Source: Psychrobacter fulvigenes (lineage in GTDB: Bacteria; Pseudomonadota; Gammaproteobacteria; Pseudomonadales; Moraxellaceae). Taken from it: a DNA stretch of 64,000 nucleotides. The DNA lies in assembly GCF_904846155.1 (NCBI RefSeq), contig NZ_CAJGZP010000001.1:3162001-3226000 (forward strand), read 5' to 3'. The position numbers were made by a program, and so were the translations under genes. The notes under the pieces were generated by a model, which worked only from the letters and a program-made list of their open reading frames with translations, did not search any database and was not told the DNA's origin. Shown here one piece after another: positions 46,249-55,901 of this stretch (positions are counted from its first letter, which is position 1; every line of letters begins with the position of its first letter).

Positions 46249-47403
46249 CTACAAATCAGCCAATTGCTGCTCAAGTAATTCAATTTCTTTATCGGCATTG
46301 GCTAATACGGTGGCGATTTTTTGTTGTTCTTTGAGAGGTGGCATTCTAAATCTCATACTTTCGAATGAAGTTTTTGAAAGCTCTAAGAAGGTTGAGCCAC
46401 TCGCTTTGCTTATCATTCTGTGTTTGTTATACGTTAGGAGGTAATACACAAACACAATATTGGTTTTGCTATTAGGAACGATATTTTTAAAGCCTTGGTT
46501 CGTACACATCTCATTAGAAGTAATTGCCATTGCACCAATTGTTGCCCGTGTACAGATAAGTAATGAACCTGCTGGCACTAGCTTAGCTGAGCTATTTTCT
46601 AGCCCTTCTAGCGTTATTTTTCTTAGACTAGAGTTTATATAACGACTATCTTGTTTGGTAATATCAGTGGGTGTAATCCAGTTTATATCGCCATCCCAAT
46701 ATTCAGTATTGGATGTACTAGGCGTACCTCCTGAATAAATCTTGCCCAAGCTTGAAACTGCTCTTTCTGCCCACTCACTCTCAAACCTTTTCCCCTCATC
46801 ATCAAGCAACCGTTTTTTACCCGTCAGCAATTGCTGCATCAAGGCTTTTTTCTGCTGGGTGCTATTGTCAATCAAACGCTCGGTGGTGTTAATCGCTTTA
46901 TCCCAAGTGGATAGGATTTTGGCAATTTTTTGTTGTTCTGGGAGTGGCGGAGAAGCTACTTTAAGCTTTTTAATATCAGCAATATTAATCCTAGAAACTG
47001 TGGAACCAATTGAAAGACGATAAATATCATTTTTCGTTCTTTCAGTGTTCAGAATCATAGATAAAAAAACAGGATCAACCTCGGACTTATGAGGTCTTAG
47101 CATAACCATCCTTTGACCCATACAAACCTTTGTATCGCTAGGAACTAAACAGCTTTCTCCTGCTGGGGCTTCACGAGTAAAAAGTACGTCGCCATGTTCT
47201 GGAACAGCTCTAGACGTCCACTCGTTATAACCTTCAAGAGTAGTATATTTCATACTCTCCATAACTAGCTGACCATCACGAACGTTACTCGTTCTAACTA
47301 CTAAATATTCTGACTCATCAACATATGGAGCTGTTTTATGTTCACAATCAACAACTTTGCATAGCTCCTCAATTGGCTTAGCTTCAAGTAAGCTATAAGG
47401 CAT
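46249..47403 (-). pseudogene. hsdS: Type I specificity subunit HsdS, truncated by a nonsense codon
   Basis: Specificity subunit with two target-recognition domains and two conserved helical regions. The first repeat reads LPEQQKIAKILSTWDKAINTTERLIDNSTQQKKALMQQLLTGKKRL and the second begins KEQQKIATVLANADKEIELLEQQLADL and then meets TAG at 46249-46251. The frame continues for 24 more codons as QEKKALMQVLLTGKKRVVV..., matching the first repeat, to a TGA at 46174-46176. So a single-base change has removed the end of the second conserved region. The protein may be partly functional. It overlaps hsdM by 11 bp. Confidence 0.88.
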
Positions 47404-48910
47404 AACCCAACTCCTTTAAAAACCCTGCCATCTCAGTCTCTAAACTCTCCAATTCAGCTTTTACCTCAAGACGCTCAGAGCGCACCGCAACCAGATCAAT
47501 CTCCGCCTCTTCTTCAAAGGTATCGACATAGCGTGGAATGTTTAGGTTAAAGTCGTTTTCCTTAATTTCATCAAAGCTCGCTAGATACGCATATTTATCG
47601 ACGCTTTCCCGCGCCTTATAAGTCTCAATGACCCTAGCAATATTGCTATCGGTGAGCTGGTTTTGGTTTTTACCTGATTTAAACTCATTACTGGCATCGA
47701 TGAATAACACCGTGTCATCGGTTTTATTCTTTTTAAAGATGAGAATAGCCGCTGGAATACCCGTTCCAAAAAACAGCTTTTCAGGCAGACCAATCACCGT
47801 ATCGAGCAAGTTTTCTTCAATGAGTTGCTGACGGATTTTGCCTTCGCTAGACGCACGGAACAGCACGCCATGCGGTACGACCACACCCATTCTGCCAGTG
47901 CTTGGTTTCAGCGTTTCGATCATATGACTGATAAAGGCATAGTCGCCCTTAGTCTTGGGCGGTACACCGCGATGGAAGCGACCATAGGGATCGCTACTGG
48001 CATCTTCATGACCCCATTTATCCAGTGAAAACGGTGGATTGGCGGTCACCACATCGAACTGTAATAAATGCTTGCCGTCTTTATCGAGTAGCAGCGGATT
48101 ACGGATGGTATCGCCCCACTCGATACGGTGATTGTCCTCACCGTGTAGGAACATATTCATCTTGGCCAGTGCCCATGTCGAACCAATGGCTTCTTGACCG
48201 TATAGCGCATACTTCTTAGAATTTGAGTTTTTGCGTACCATCGCCCCGCACTTAATGAGTAGAGACCCTGAACCACACGCTGGATCGCATATTTCATCAC
48301 CTTCGACAGGCTCAAGGATAGTCGCTAGTAAGTTCGATACCTCTGGTGGCGTATAGAACTCACCAGCCGTCGCGCCACTACTGGCGGCAAAATGCTTGAT
48401 TAAATATTCGTAAGCATTACCAATCACATCTAGGCTACCGACCCGCTCGGCACTTAGATTGAGGATGTCTTTGCCAAAGTCTTCTAGTAGGTGGCGTAGT
48501 AGCTCGTTCTTCTGCTTTTCTTGACCCAGTTTATCCGTATTAAAGCTGATGTCTTGGAAGACGTTTTTAAGCTTAGTGCCGTTGGCTTCTTCAATGGCAT
48601 GGAGCGCTTCGTCAATACGTTGACCGTTACCCGGCTGATGACGCTGCTCGTATAAATCCCAAAAGCTGGCGCCCTCAGGTAATACAAAACGCTGCTTCGA
48701 CATCATCGCGTGGATCAGCTCAGGGTTATCGCCGAACTGCTCAACCAGCTTGATGTATTCATCTTTATAGACATCAGACAGGTACTTAAGGAACAGCATG
48801 GTTAAGATAAAGTCTTTATAAGTATCGGCGCTGATGACCCCACGGAAAGTGTCGCAGGCGTTCCAGACGGCTTTGTTGATATCGTCTTGATTGATTTGAG
48901 TGGTGGGCAT
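47393..48910 (-). CDS. hsdM: Type I methyltransferase subunit HsdM
   Basis: Adenine N6-methyltransferase subunit, 505 residues; with HsdS it methylates the target sites. An N-terminal helical domain (DINKAVWNACDTFRGVIS) is followed by the AdoMet-binding motif EICDPACGSGSLLI and catalytic motif NPPFS. GEFYTPPEVSNLLA is also typical of HsdM. It starts the operon and probably uses a promoter in the 250 bases before the IS256 element. Its stop overlaps hsdS. This unit would still protect the chromosome if HsdS is active. Confidence 0.95.
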   Translation of the reverse strand: MPTTQINQDDINKAVWNACDTFRGVISADTYKDFILTMLFLKYLSDVYKDEYIKLVEQFGDNPELIHAMMSKQRFVLPEGASFWDLYEQRHQPGNGQRIDEALHAIEEANGTKLKNVFQDISFNTDKLGQEKQKNELLRHLLEDFGKDILNLSAERVGSLDVIGNAYEYLIKHFAASSGATAGEFYTPPEVSNLLATILEPVEGDEICDPACGSGSLLIKCGAMVRKNSNSKKYALYGQEAIGSTWALAKMNMFLHGEDNHRIEWGDTIRNPLLLDKDGKHLLQFDVVTANPPFSLDKWGHEDASSDPYGRFHRGVPPKTKGDYAFISHMIETLKPSTGRMGVVVPHGVLFRASSEGKIRQQLIEENLLDTVIGLPEKLFFGTGIPAAILIFKKNKTDDTVLFIDASNEFKSGKNQNQLTDSNIARVIETYKARESVDKYAYLASFDEIKENDFNLNIPRYVDTFEEEAEIDLVAVRSERLEVKAELESLETEMAGFLKELGYAL

Positions 48911-49165
48911 TTGTTATTCCTGAATACTGTGGGAAATTACGAATAGTTATAGTGAGGTAATGATAGCAGGAATGGCAGGAGTCGTTGTCTTGAAATCCAA
49001 TTATAGTAGTTATATAGAGAAACTAGAAAGTCAGATAGCCAACAGAGAGTTGGCTGTATTAAGATAGTGATCAGTACTTAAAAGAAACAAGAATAGCTTT
49101 ATGCCTATATAAAACTAAATTATTCAGCCTGACTCAATTGAATTAATGCCTTTCTGTGATGGTGG

Positions 49166-50465
49166 GAGTTTCCTAAAAAGTGTGTAACTGCTTATAATCC
49201 CCTAACAGGAGAATAAGCAATGACTAACCAATCCGATATCAAGAAACTGGCCGAGCAAATGGCTGGTAGTATGAACAGCTTCGATGACATCAAAGACTTT
49301 CAGAAGCAGCTCATGCAGTCGTTTATCGACACCGCTCTTGAAGCCGAGATGGAAGACCATCTTGGCTATCCCAAACATGAGAAGGCGGATAAACCTAATA
49401 AGCGCAACGGGCACACTAAAAAGACCGTCCGCAGTGACACAGGCGATCTTGAGATATCCACCCCAAGAGACCGTGATGGCGCTTTTGAACCTGCCTTAGT
49501 GCGTAAGCATCAAACCCGTATTAGTGGCCTTGATGACAAGATCATATTCCTTTACGCCAAAGGTCAAACCACCACCGAGATTGTAGAGAGTATCAAAGAG
49601 CTCTACGATGTCGACATTTCAAGCAGCTTGGTTTCAAGAGTCACGGACAACATATTAGAGGACATCACCGCTTGGCAGAACCGGCCGCTGAGTAGTGTTT
49701 ATCCTATCGTCTATTTGGACTGCATCGTTGTGAAGATACGTCAAGACAAGCAGATCATCAACAAGGCGATCTATTTGGCGCTGGGTGTGGGACTTGATGG
49801 TAAAAAAGAGCTGCTTGGCATGTGGCTCTCAGAGAATGAAGGCGCTAAGTTCTGGCTAGGCGTTCTCACTGAGCTACAAAACCGTGGGGTACAAGACATC
49901 TTAATCGCTTGTGTTGACGGTCTAAAGGGCTTTCCTGATGCCATCAACACCGTTTACCCCAAAGCCAAGGTTCAGCTGTGTATCGTGCATATGGTGCGCT
50001 ATTCAATGAAGTTCGTACCGTGGACGGATAAAAGGGCGGTAGCCGCTGATTTAAAAGCCATCTACGATGCTAATACTATAGAGCTTGCAAAAGCTAACCT
50101 TGAGAGGTTCGATGAGACTTGGGGTACACAATACCCGCACGTAGTTAAGTCGTGGCGCAATAACTGGGAGGGCTTAACGGTGTTCTTTGAGTACCCTAAA
50201 GACATCAGAAAAGTCATTTACACCACCAATGCGATAGAGTCGCTAAATAGTGTCATTCGAACAGCGGTGAATAAGCGTAAGGTGTTTCCCTCCGATCAGG
50301 CAGCATTCAAGGTGGTGTACTTAGCAACTCAGCAGGCATCCAAAAAGTGGTCGATGCCAATCCGTAACTGGACGTCTGCTTTGAATCGCTTTATGATTAT
50401 GTTTGATGACCGTATTAGTAAGCATTTAATCTAAAGGGCAGTTACACAGAATCTGGGATGGGCTC
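49166..50465 (+). mobile_element. IS256-family element, complete (about 1.3 kb)
   Basis: Imperfect terminal inverted repeats share CTGTGTAACTGC-like ends (GTGTAACTGC at 49182-49191 and its complement at the right end). Flanks GATGGTGG (49158-49165) and GATGGTAG (50466-50473) form a probable 8-bp target duplication with one mismatch. It carries an intact transposase and is related to the remnant at 18478-18740 in the opposite orientation. Confidence 0.85.
49220..50434 (+). CDS. IS256-family transposase
   Basis: A 404-residue mutator-type (IS256) DDE transposase, full length. Features: N-terminal FIDTALEAEMEDHLGYPKHEK, then GNGHTKKTVRSDTGDLEI-type block, catalytic-region strand YPIVYLDCIVVKIR (first Asp), ILIACVDGLKGFPDAI (second Asp) and the C-terminal TTNAIESLNSVIR (Glu). 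AGGAGA precedes the ATG. Confidence 0.95.
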   Translation: MTNQSDIKKLAEQMAGSMNSFDDIKDFQKQLMQSFIDTALEAEMEDHLGYPKHEKADKPNKRNGHTKKTVRSDTGDLEISTPRDRDGAFEPALVRKHQTRISGLDDKIIFLYAKGQTTTEIVESIKELYDVDISSSLVSRVTDNILEDITAWQNRPLSSVYPIVYLDCIVVKIRQDKQIINKAIYLALGVGLDGKKELLGMWLSENEGAKFWLGVLTELQNRGVQDILIACVDGLKGFPDAINTVYPKAKVQLCIVHMVRYSMKFVPWTDKRAVAADLKAIYDANTIELAKANLERFDETWGTQYPHVVKSWRNNWEGLTVFFEYPKDIRKVIYTTNAIESLNSVIRTAVNKRKVFPSDQAAFKVVYLATQQASKKWSMPIRNWTSALNRFMIMFDDRISKHLI

Positions 50466-50522
50466 GATGGTAGTCGGATCTGTAGCATTAATTGTTTGAA
50501 GTCTTAAAAGACAGATAAAAAA

Positions 50523-50554
50523 ACAGCCTATAAGAGCAATCTCTTATAGGCTGT
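50523..50554 (-). terminator. Terminator after the TSUP gene
   Basis: A 14-bp stem (CAGCCTATAAGAG / CTCTTATAGGCTG) with a T run on the minus strand, about 17 bp after the stop of the TSUP gene. Confidence 0.85.
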
Positions 50555-50570
50555 TCACCACTAACAGGTA

Positions 50571-51374
50571 TTACAATGCCCCAATCCCACTTAATAATAA
50601 CTGCCCACCAGCAAACAATAGCAATATACCAAAAGCACGCTTAAGCATTAGTGCAGGCAGTACATGTGCAAGCTTGGCACCGACTTTTGCCATAGCAAAA
50701 CTAGCAGCTGAAATACATAGAAACCCAGTGATATGCACAAAGCCTATCGTACCTTCAGGGAGATTAACTACATCTTGACCAAACCAGGCAAACCCTGCAG
50801 CTCCAGCCAGAGCAATCGGCAAACCGCAAGCTGCTGAGGTTCCAACCGATTGTTTCATGGGCAGCCCTGCCCAGTTCAAAAACGGAACCGTCAAACTACC
50901 ACCACCAATACCAAAAATAGATGATGCCATACCAATGCCCGTACCTGCACCAAACTGTACACTAGCAGGTGGTAACGCCTTACCCAACTGTTCTTTATTA
51001 GATAAGAACAACATCTTTAAAGCCATCAACAAAGCGCCTACACCAATAATAACCTGTAATGCATTACCATCAATCATATCAGCGATACCCGCACCTACTA
51101 GGCCACCAACAACTAAACCTAAAGCCATACTGCGCCAAACCTCCCAACGTACACCGCCACGCTTGTTATGTGCCGTTAGCGAACTAATAGAAGTCACAAC
51201 AATGGTCGCAAGAGAGGTGCCAATCGCTAGGTGAGTGACTACCTCAGGAGGAAAGTTATATGCAGTAAAAATCCAAACTAGTACTGGCACAATAATCATG
51301 CCGCCACCCACACCAAACAAACCGGCACTGGCGCCTGCAAACGCACCTGCAATGACAAACCAGACATACAACAT
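50571..51374 (-). CDS. TSUP-family anion permease (TauE/SafE)
   Basis: A 267-residue membrane protein of the TauE/SafE (TSUP) family with about eight predicted membrane segments. Duplicated motifs GLFGVGGGMIIVPVLVWI and SIFGIGGGSLTVPFLNW are diagnostic. Substrates are typically sulfur-containing or carboxylate anions. It lies 132 bp downstream of mdcH on the same strand and ends in a terminator, so it may be the last gene of the malonate operon; whether it moves malonate is unknown. Confidence 0.87.
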   Translation of the reverse strand: MLYVWFVIAGAFAGASAGLFGVGGGMIIVPVLVWIFTAYNFPPEVVTHLAIGTSLATIVVTSISSLTAHNKRGGVRWEVWRSMALGLVVGGLVGAGIADMIDGNALQVIIGVGALLMALKMLFLSNKEQLGKALPPASVQFGAGTGIGMASSIFGIGGGSLTVPFLNWAGLPMKQSVGTSAACGLPIALAGAAGFAWFGQDVVNLPEGTIGFVHITGFLCISAASFAMAKVGAKLAHVLPALMLKRAFGILLLFAGGQLLLSGIGAL

Positions 51375-51506
51375 TAAAGCCTACCTTTTATTTATATTAA
51401 AGCGCAAATTACTAGGGTGATTTTTATATAGTAGACTCTTTAAACTTACTCTAACAAACTACTTATCAGCTTCTAGATCGTTAAAACCCATACACTAGAG
51501 CCTTAG

Positions 51507-52412
51507 CTATCTTCTTTCTATCCACTCTTTTAAACCATCTAAATTACGAAAATCATCCCAACTTCTGCATGGTACATGGGGTAGTAGATTATTGACAATC
51601 CTAGATAGCGCATTTCCTGGGCCTATCTCTATAATCATACTAGGCTGATATTCTTCAACATTCTCCATACAGAAATACCAGTCTAGTGCATGATCGATTT
51701 GGTGTGAAAGAATATGAAAGCCTTGATCTGCCTTACTATACTTTATTCCGTCAGTCGCACTGATAATAGGCGTTTTCATAGAAGGGAGAGCTATTGAGTC
51801 AGTATATTTACGGAATTTTTCTGCAGCACCTTGCATCATTTTAGTGTGTGAAGGCACTGATACGTTCAATAACTGAACATTCTGTGCGCCTACTGTCTGG
51901 GCAATTTTTGCTGCGTGCTCGAGATTGTCTTTATTACCACCTATAATAAATTGGTCTCTATTAATCTTAATAGACAAATAGGTTCCACTCTTTTCAAGCA
52001 GCTCCTCAAGTTTGCTATCAGGAACACCTTTCACTGCTAGCAGACCGCTAGACTCTGTCACTTCCTGCTCCATCAACCTAGCTCTTTTATTAACTAGATC
52101 TAAACCATCCTCAAATGTTAACTGGCTACTACAACAAAAAGCACTTACTTCTCCCAACGAGTATCCAGCAAATGCCATTGGTGCTGAAACCAATTGACGT
52201 AAAGAGTGCCATCGATAATATTGCAGCGTATAAATGAACGGTTGCGCCACTCTATTATTAAACAACTGTCTCGTATCAGAGTTTTCATCAAACAACTCTG
52301 GCACAATGTTTTTTAATATTGATTGTTCATGATCTGAAGTATAGTTCAGTATTTCATGTACATGCTTTTGGCTTTGTAAACCTTGCCAACTAAATAGGAT
52401 AATTAAATTCAT
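51507..52412 (-). CDS. mdcH: Malonate decarboxylase epsilon subunit (malonyltransferase) MdcH
   Basis: Acyltransferase that loads malonyl from malonyl-CoA onto the decarboxylase acyl carrier protein to start the cycle. The serine hydrolase motif GYSLG (FAGYSLGEVSAFC) and the C-terminal MIIEIGPGNALSRI fit the FabD-like fold. Start taken as ATG 52412 (MNLIILFSWQGLQ, with the FabD-type N-terminus) rather than a longer form. It overlaps mdcB by 23 bp. Last mdc gene of the operon. Confidence 0.88.
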   Translation of the reverse strand: MNLIILFSWQGLQSQKHVHEILNYTSDHEQSILKNIVPELFDENSDTRQLFNNRVAQPFIYTLQYYRWHSLRQLVSAPMAFAGYSLGEVSAFCCSSQLTFEDGLDLVNKRARLMEQEVTESSGLLAVKGVPDSKLEELLEKSGTYLSIKINRDQFIIGGNKDNLEHAAKIAQTVGAQNVQLLNVSVPSHTKMMQGAAEKFRKYTDSIALPSMKTPIISATDGIKYSKADQGFHILSHQIDHALDWYFCMENVEEYQPSMIIEIGPGNALSRIVNNLLPHVPCRSWDDFRNLDGLKEWIERR

Positions 52413-53277
52413 TTTCCACCTTATATAAGAAGATTGTGACTGCCAATAGATCAGCACTACCACCTGGGCTGAGGTTATTACGAATAAAATACTGATTAAT
52501 ATTGTTTACTTTTTGGCGCCAATCCAGTTGATGAACGCCTCCTTCTTGTAAAAACTGTTTCGCCAATACTTGTGCATTTTCTAAATCTTTTATCCCGCCT
52601 CTCCAGACAATATTAGTATCTGACAAAACAGATATTAAAGTCATCAATGCTTGCATGCTGGCTTTTTCAAAGTCTTGAGTCCTATAAACAGTGTTATAGA
52701 AACATGGTAGTACTTTACTTTGAATGACTTCAAAGCCCTTAGAAACCATTTCAATTGCACCTGTTATGCCATATTTCCTAAACATTTGCTGTCCATGGCT
52801 ATTAGGTTCCCGTTCAAGACGATTAGTTAGATCAAACTGCCATCTTTCAACTAACTGCTCACAGATATTTTGAGCTGTTAAGGGTATTTCTGCTTGTATA
52901 CACCTACCAATAGCAGCACACACAAAGCCCAGATTAAATATTGCACCTTTGTGGGTATTAATGTTATTTGTAGCCTCTCTCATTTTTTCTTCTTGGTAAA
53001 TTCCCATATTCTTCAAGTCATCGAATGGTCTATTTTCATACCCAAACTGACTCAATGTAGAAAAATAACCTCTTAAAGAATTTATGCTACTTATAAAGGT
53101 GTGATAGTTCATATCCTTGTGACTACCATTGCCTGAAGGACAGACAAGTCCTGGCTTATTTTCAAGACTTAACTCGTCGTATAGTGCTTCAAGTGCTAAT
53201 TCATCAATCTGCTGCCAAATTGCCTGTTTGGAAGATACAAATTCATTTGTTTGATCTAATAAAGTGTTCGAATTCAT
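52390..53277 (-). CDS. mdcB: Triphosphoribosyl-dephospho-CoA synthase MdcB
   Basis: Makes the 2'-(5''-triphosphoribosyl)-3'-dephospho-CoA precursor of the ACP prosthetic group from ATP and dephospho-CoA (CitG/MdcB family). Family motifs: LYDELSLENKPGLVCPSGNGSHKDMNYHTF at the N-terminus, the Lys/His nucleotide-binding motif THKGAIFNLGFVCAAIGR, and NLSPGGSADLLAVTIFL near the end. Overlaps mdcG by 35 bp. Confidence 0.9.
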   Translation of the reverse strand: MNSNTLLDQTNEFVSSKQAIWQQIDELALEALYDELSLENKPGLVCPSGNGSHKDMNYHTFISSINSLRGYFSTLSQFGYENRPFDDLKNMGIYQEEKMREATNNINTHKGAIFNLGFVCAAIGRCIQAEIPLTAQNICEQLVERWQFDLTNRLEREPNSHGQQMFRKYGITGAIEMVSKGFEVIQSKVLPCFYNTVYRTQDFEKASMQALMTLISVLSDTNIVWRGGIKDLENAQVLAKQFLQEGGVHQLDWRQKVNNINQYFIRNNLSPGGSADLLAVTIFLYKVENEFNYPI

Positions 53278-53929
53278 CAGTATTCCATCCTAGTAATACG
53301 TCTATATTTTGAAGCTCAATATCATGAAGGGTTTTAACTAAAACTGTTGGGATATCAAACATAATGGCGTAAATGAGTTCATTAAAAGATATATCATTAC
53401 ATCCGTGTAATCTTACCTCCCCATCAACTTTCAAACTTATGGTAGAGTTAGTAGAGCGTTTGAAGGACTCAACTGCTAATAATACTTGTGAAATATTATT
53501 TCTCTGTGTAACTATTAAGATATCTAAATCTGAAGTAGGTCTTACAAAAGGCAAGCCTGTAAAGTATTGATTAGCAAATGATCCATAAACATGTACTGCA
53601 CAACCTAAAGTGGAGCAGTGATCTATAAATTGTTGAGTTTGTTTTTGTATTTGCTTAGGTAGCTGAGGTATCAAAGTCTCAAGCTCTAAAGGTGGGGTTA
53701 TTACTTTAGGAGCTTTAGAAAGCTTTAATGCCAACCTATATTTACGATTGTTTTCTATATAGCTAGTAGCAACTTTTATTGTGTTTTTAATATCTTGTCT
53801 ACAAACGGTAAATGGCTGTTGAGATTCAATCATCTTACCAACAGCCATTGTCACAGATAAAGGTAAGGATGTACTCATGAAATCGTATGATTCATGCGGT
53901 TGTAAGTAGACCAAATCATGACGCTGCAT
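53243..53929 (-). CDS. mdcG: Phosphoribosyl-dephospho-CoA transferase MdcG (holo-ACP synthase)
   Basis: Nucleotidyltransferase that attaches the phosphoribosyl-dephospho-CoA group to MdcC. The C-terminal half has the nucleotidyltransferase-like motif VYGSFANQYFTGLPFVRPTSDLDILI (GS-x-D-x-D). N-terminal half RHDLVYLQPHESYDFMSTSL. Start ATG 53929 is more likely than 53947. Between mdcE and mdcB. Confidence 0.88.
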   Translation of the reverse strand: MQRHDLVYLQPHESYDFMSTSLPLSVTMAVGKMIESQQPFTVCRQDIKNTIKVATSYIENNRKYRLALKLSKAPKVITPPLELETLIPQLPKQIQKQTQQFIDHCSTLGCAVHVYGSFANQYFTGLPFVRPTSDLDILIVTQRNNISQVLLAVESFKRSTNSTISLKVDGEVRLHGCNDISFNELIYAIMFDIPTVLVKTLHDIELQNIDVLLGWNTDEFEHFIRSNK

Positions 53930-53960
53930 ACAACTTACCCCTATCAAAAACTATTCAAAA

Positions 53961-54677
53961 TTAAGCCGTTAGAACCGACTGAACGATGTCGTTACACAAC
54001 AAACGTCCTTTTCTTTCTTCTGCCAACTGACGACGGCTATCTGTTAGAAAATCATCCATATGCGTCAATTGGGCTTCAAGAGCATTAGCTACAAGATGTT
54101 CATCAAGTTTTTCCCAGATATCATCCACTGCACCCATTGCATAATAATTCTCTACACCTGGGGCAAAAATTGCTGATGTCTGTGATAATGACTTTAGCTT
54201 ATCTAGAGGTATTTTAGTCACTCTGGACATGGCGTTTAGATCCATTACTTTAACTTGGCTTGATTGCATAGCAAATACTTGATTTGCCATGAGACCATAG
54301 GATAAAAATCCACCACTGACTGCCTCACCCAAAATAATGGCTATATTGGGGTGTCCGCTACGTTTGAGTAAATCAACACAAGATGCTAAATGAGCAAATG
54401 TTCTATTTAAACATAAAAGTTCGTCAGCTCTAGATGAGTCTTGCCCCATCGTATCTACTATAAATACGATAGGCGTTTTTTGACCTTTTTCTATGACACT
54501 TAATATTTCATTTGAAAGCGTCACTCCAATCAACTGATTCATAGCGGCGGAGTCGACAGTACCAATAATTTCAACCTTACCAATTTTAGTTTCTGCACTA
54601 CCTCGTATCATCGAATTATCAATATGATACTCAAGCTCATTAGGAAAAAGCTTTTCTAATATTGTTTTCGTTTGCAT
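53961..54677 (-). CDS. mdcE: Malonate decarboxylase gamma subunit MdcE
   Basis: Carboxyltransferase-like subunit that, with MdcD, decarboxylates malonyl-S-ACP to acetyl-S-ACP. The crotonase-like sequence VEIIGTVDSAAMNQLIGV, PIVFIVDTMGQDSSRADELLCLNR and IILGEAVSGGFLSYGLMANQVFA fit the family. Length 238. Four bp after mdcD. Confidence 0.9.
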   Translation of the reverse strand: MQTKTILEKLFPNELEYHIDNSMIRGSAETKIGKVEIIGTVDSAAMNQLIGVTLSNEILSVIEKGQKTPIVFIVDTMGQDSSRADELLCLNRTFAHLASCVDLLKRSGHPNIAIILGEAVSGGFLSYGLMANQVFAMQSSQVKVMDLNAMSRVTKIPLDKLKSLSQTSAIFAPGVENYYAMGAVDDIWEKLDEHLVANALEAQLTHMDDFLTDSRRQLAEERKGRLLCNDIVQSVLTA

Positions 54678-54681
54678 GATA

Positions 54682-55569
54682 TTATCCTTTTTTAATAGCT
54701 CTAACCTGTTGAGCGCTAAGCATGGAAATAGACTCAGGATTGTCTATGTTCATCGACTCCCAAATCTGTATGCTATCTTTCTCTCCAAACCACTTATCAT
54801 ATTGGTTCTTCAACGAGGCTTGCTGTTGCTTTAAATAATCTAAATCTAAATCTATAGTAGGTTGCTGAAGTGCCTCAACAATTCCTTTAGTAATATCACT
54901 TATATCATCTTCCACCAAAAACTTGACATGATCGAGCAGATAACGGGTTTTACCACCAGTAACTCGCCATACCAAAGCTCTGTCTTTAGAGTCAAACTCC
55001 TCTACACCCTTAATAGTTTCGATAACCTCAGGGCCTGAGAGAGATAAACGTCCTTCTTCTGTCATGATAACGTGCGTACTTAGGCATGCACATATACCCA
55101 TGCCACCAAAGGCACCATTGGTACCACCAATTACTGTAATAATAGGGATTCCTGAATTACGAACCTTTAACATTGCTCGCATAATTTCAGAAATAGTGAT
55201 CAAACCAGCGTTTGCCTCATGAAGGCGAACACCGCCTGAGTCAACTAAAAATACGACAGCTTTAGGTCTCTCTTCAATAGCTTTAAGTAAGAGGCCGACA
55301 ATTTTTGCCCCGTGTATTTCACCTACAGCCCCACCCATGAAGTTGCCTTCTTGAGCAATGATAAATATTGGATCATTTTGAATTTTTGCTTTGCCGATAA
55401 TAACACCATCATCAAAACTGCCAACAATGTCTAATGAAGCAAGGTTCGGACTAACAGGTATACTGCCTGGCTTAAGAATTTCTTGAAAACTGCTCTTATC
55501 AACTATACTGGCTATTCGATTACGCGCAGTTTTCTCATAAAAGCTTTCTTGAATGTATGAGTTATCCAT
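54682..55569 (-). CDS. mdcD: Malonate decarboxylase beta subunit MdcD
   Basis: Carboxyltransferase-type beta subunit, 295 residues. Family motifs: YEKTARNRIASIVDKSSF-like N-terminus, IIAQEGNFMGGAVGEIHGAKIVGLL, VFLVDSGGVRLHEANAGLITISEIMRA and TVIGGTNGAFGGMGICACLSTHVIMTEEGRLSLSGPEVIET. Forms a heterodimer with MdcE at the core of the enzyme. Overlaps mdcC by 8 bp, supporting translational coupling. Confidence 0.93.
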   Translation of the reverse strand: MDNSYIQESFYEKTARNRIASIVDKSSFQEILKPGSIPVSPNLASLDIVGSFDDGVIIGKAKIQNDPIFIIAQEGNFMGGAVGEIHGAKIVGLLLKAIEERPKAVVFLVDSGGVRLHEANAGLITISEIMRAMLKVRNSGIPIITVIGGTNGAFGGMGICACLSTHVIMTEEGRLSLSGPEVIETIKGVEEFDSKDRALVWRVTGGKTRYLLDHVKFLVEDDISDITKGIVEALQQPTIDLDLDYLKQQQASLKNQYDKWFGEKDSIQIWESMNIDNPESISMLSAQQVRAIKKG

Positions 55570-55879
55570 GTGATTTATCCTCCAAAATGTTAATGGCTTG
55601 GCTTAAGCGTAAACTCACTACTGCAGGAGTTGCACCCATATCATTAACTTTGAACTCCAAACCACCCACTGCATAGCGATCAGAGAAATCCTTTAACACA
55701 GCTTCCCAGATATGATCGAAGCCTGTGACTGAAGTATCAACAATAAACTTGCTACTTTCACTATTCTCTAAAGGTGATACTAATACCTCTAAATTTCCTG
55801 AGCCAACAACACCACAAATAACCTCTTTATTGATATCTGCAACTGGCTGTGAAGTAAAGTCGAAATTAAGTACATTCAT
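55562..55879 (-). CDS. mdcC: Malonate decarboxylase acyl carrier protein MdcC
   Basis: Delta subunit, 105 residues, carrying the 2'-(5''-phosphoribosyl)-3'-dephospho-CoA prosthetic group. The modified serine should be Ser27 in GVVGSGNLEVL. The following FIVDTSVTGFDHIWEAVLKDF fits the MdcC fold. Start ATG 55879 chosen because it lies 22 bp after mdcA and gives the usual family length; the longer frame overlaps mdcA. Confidence 0.9.
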   Translation of the reverse strand: MNVLNFDFTSQPVADINKEVICGVVGSGNLEVLVSPLENSESSKFIVDTSVTGFDHIWEAVLKDFSDRYAVGGLEFKVNDMGATPAVVSLRLSQAINILEDKSHG

Positions 55880-55901
55880 AGTTCTATCCTTAGTATTATT
55901 T

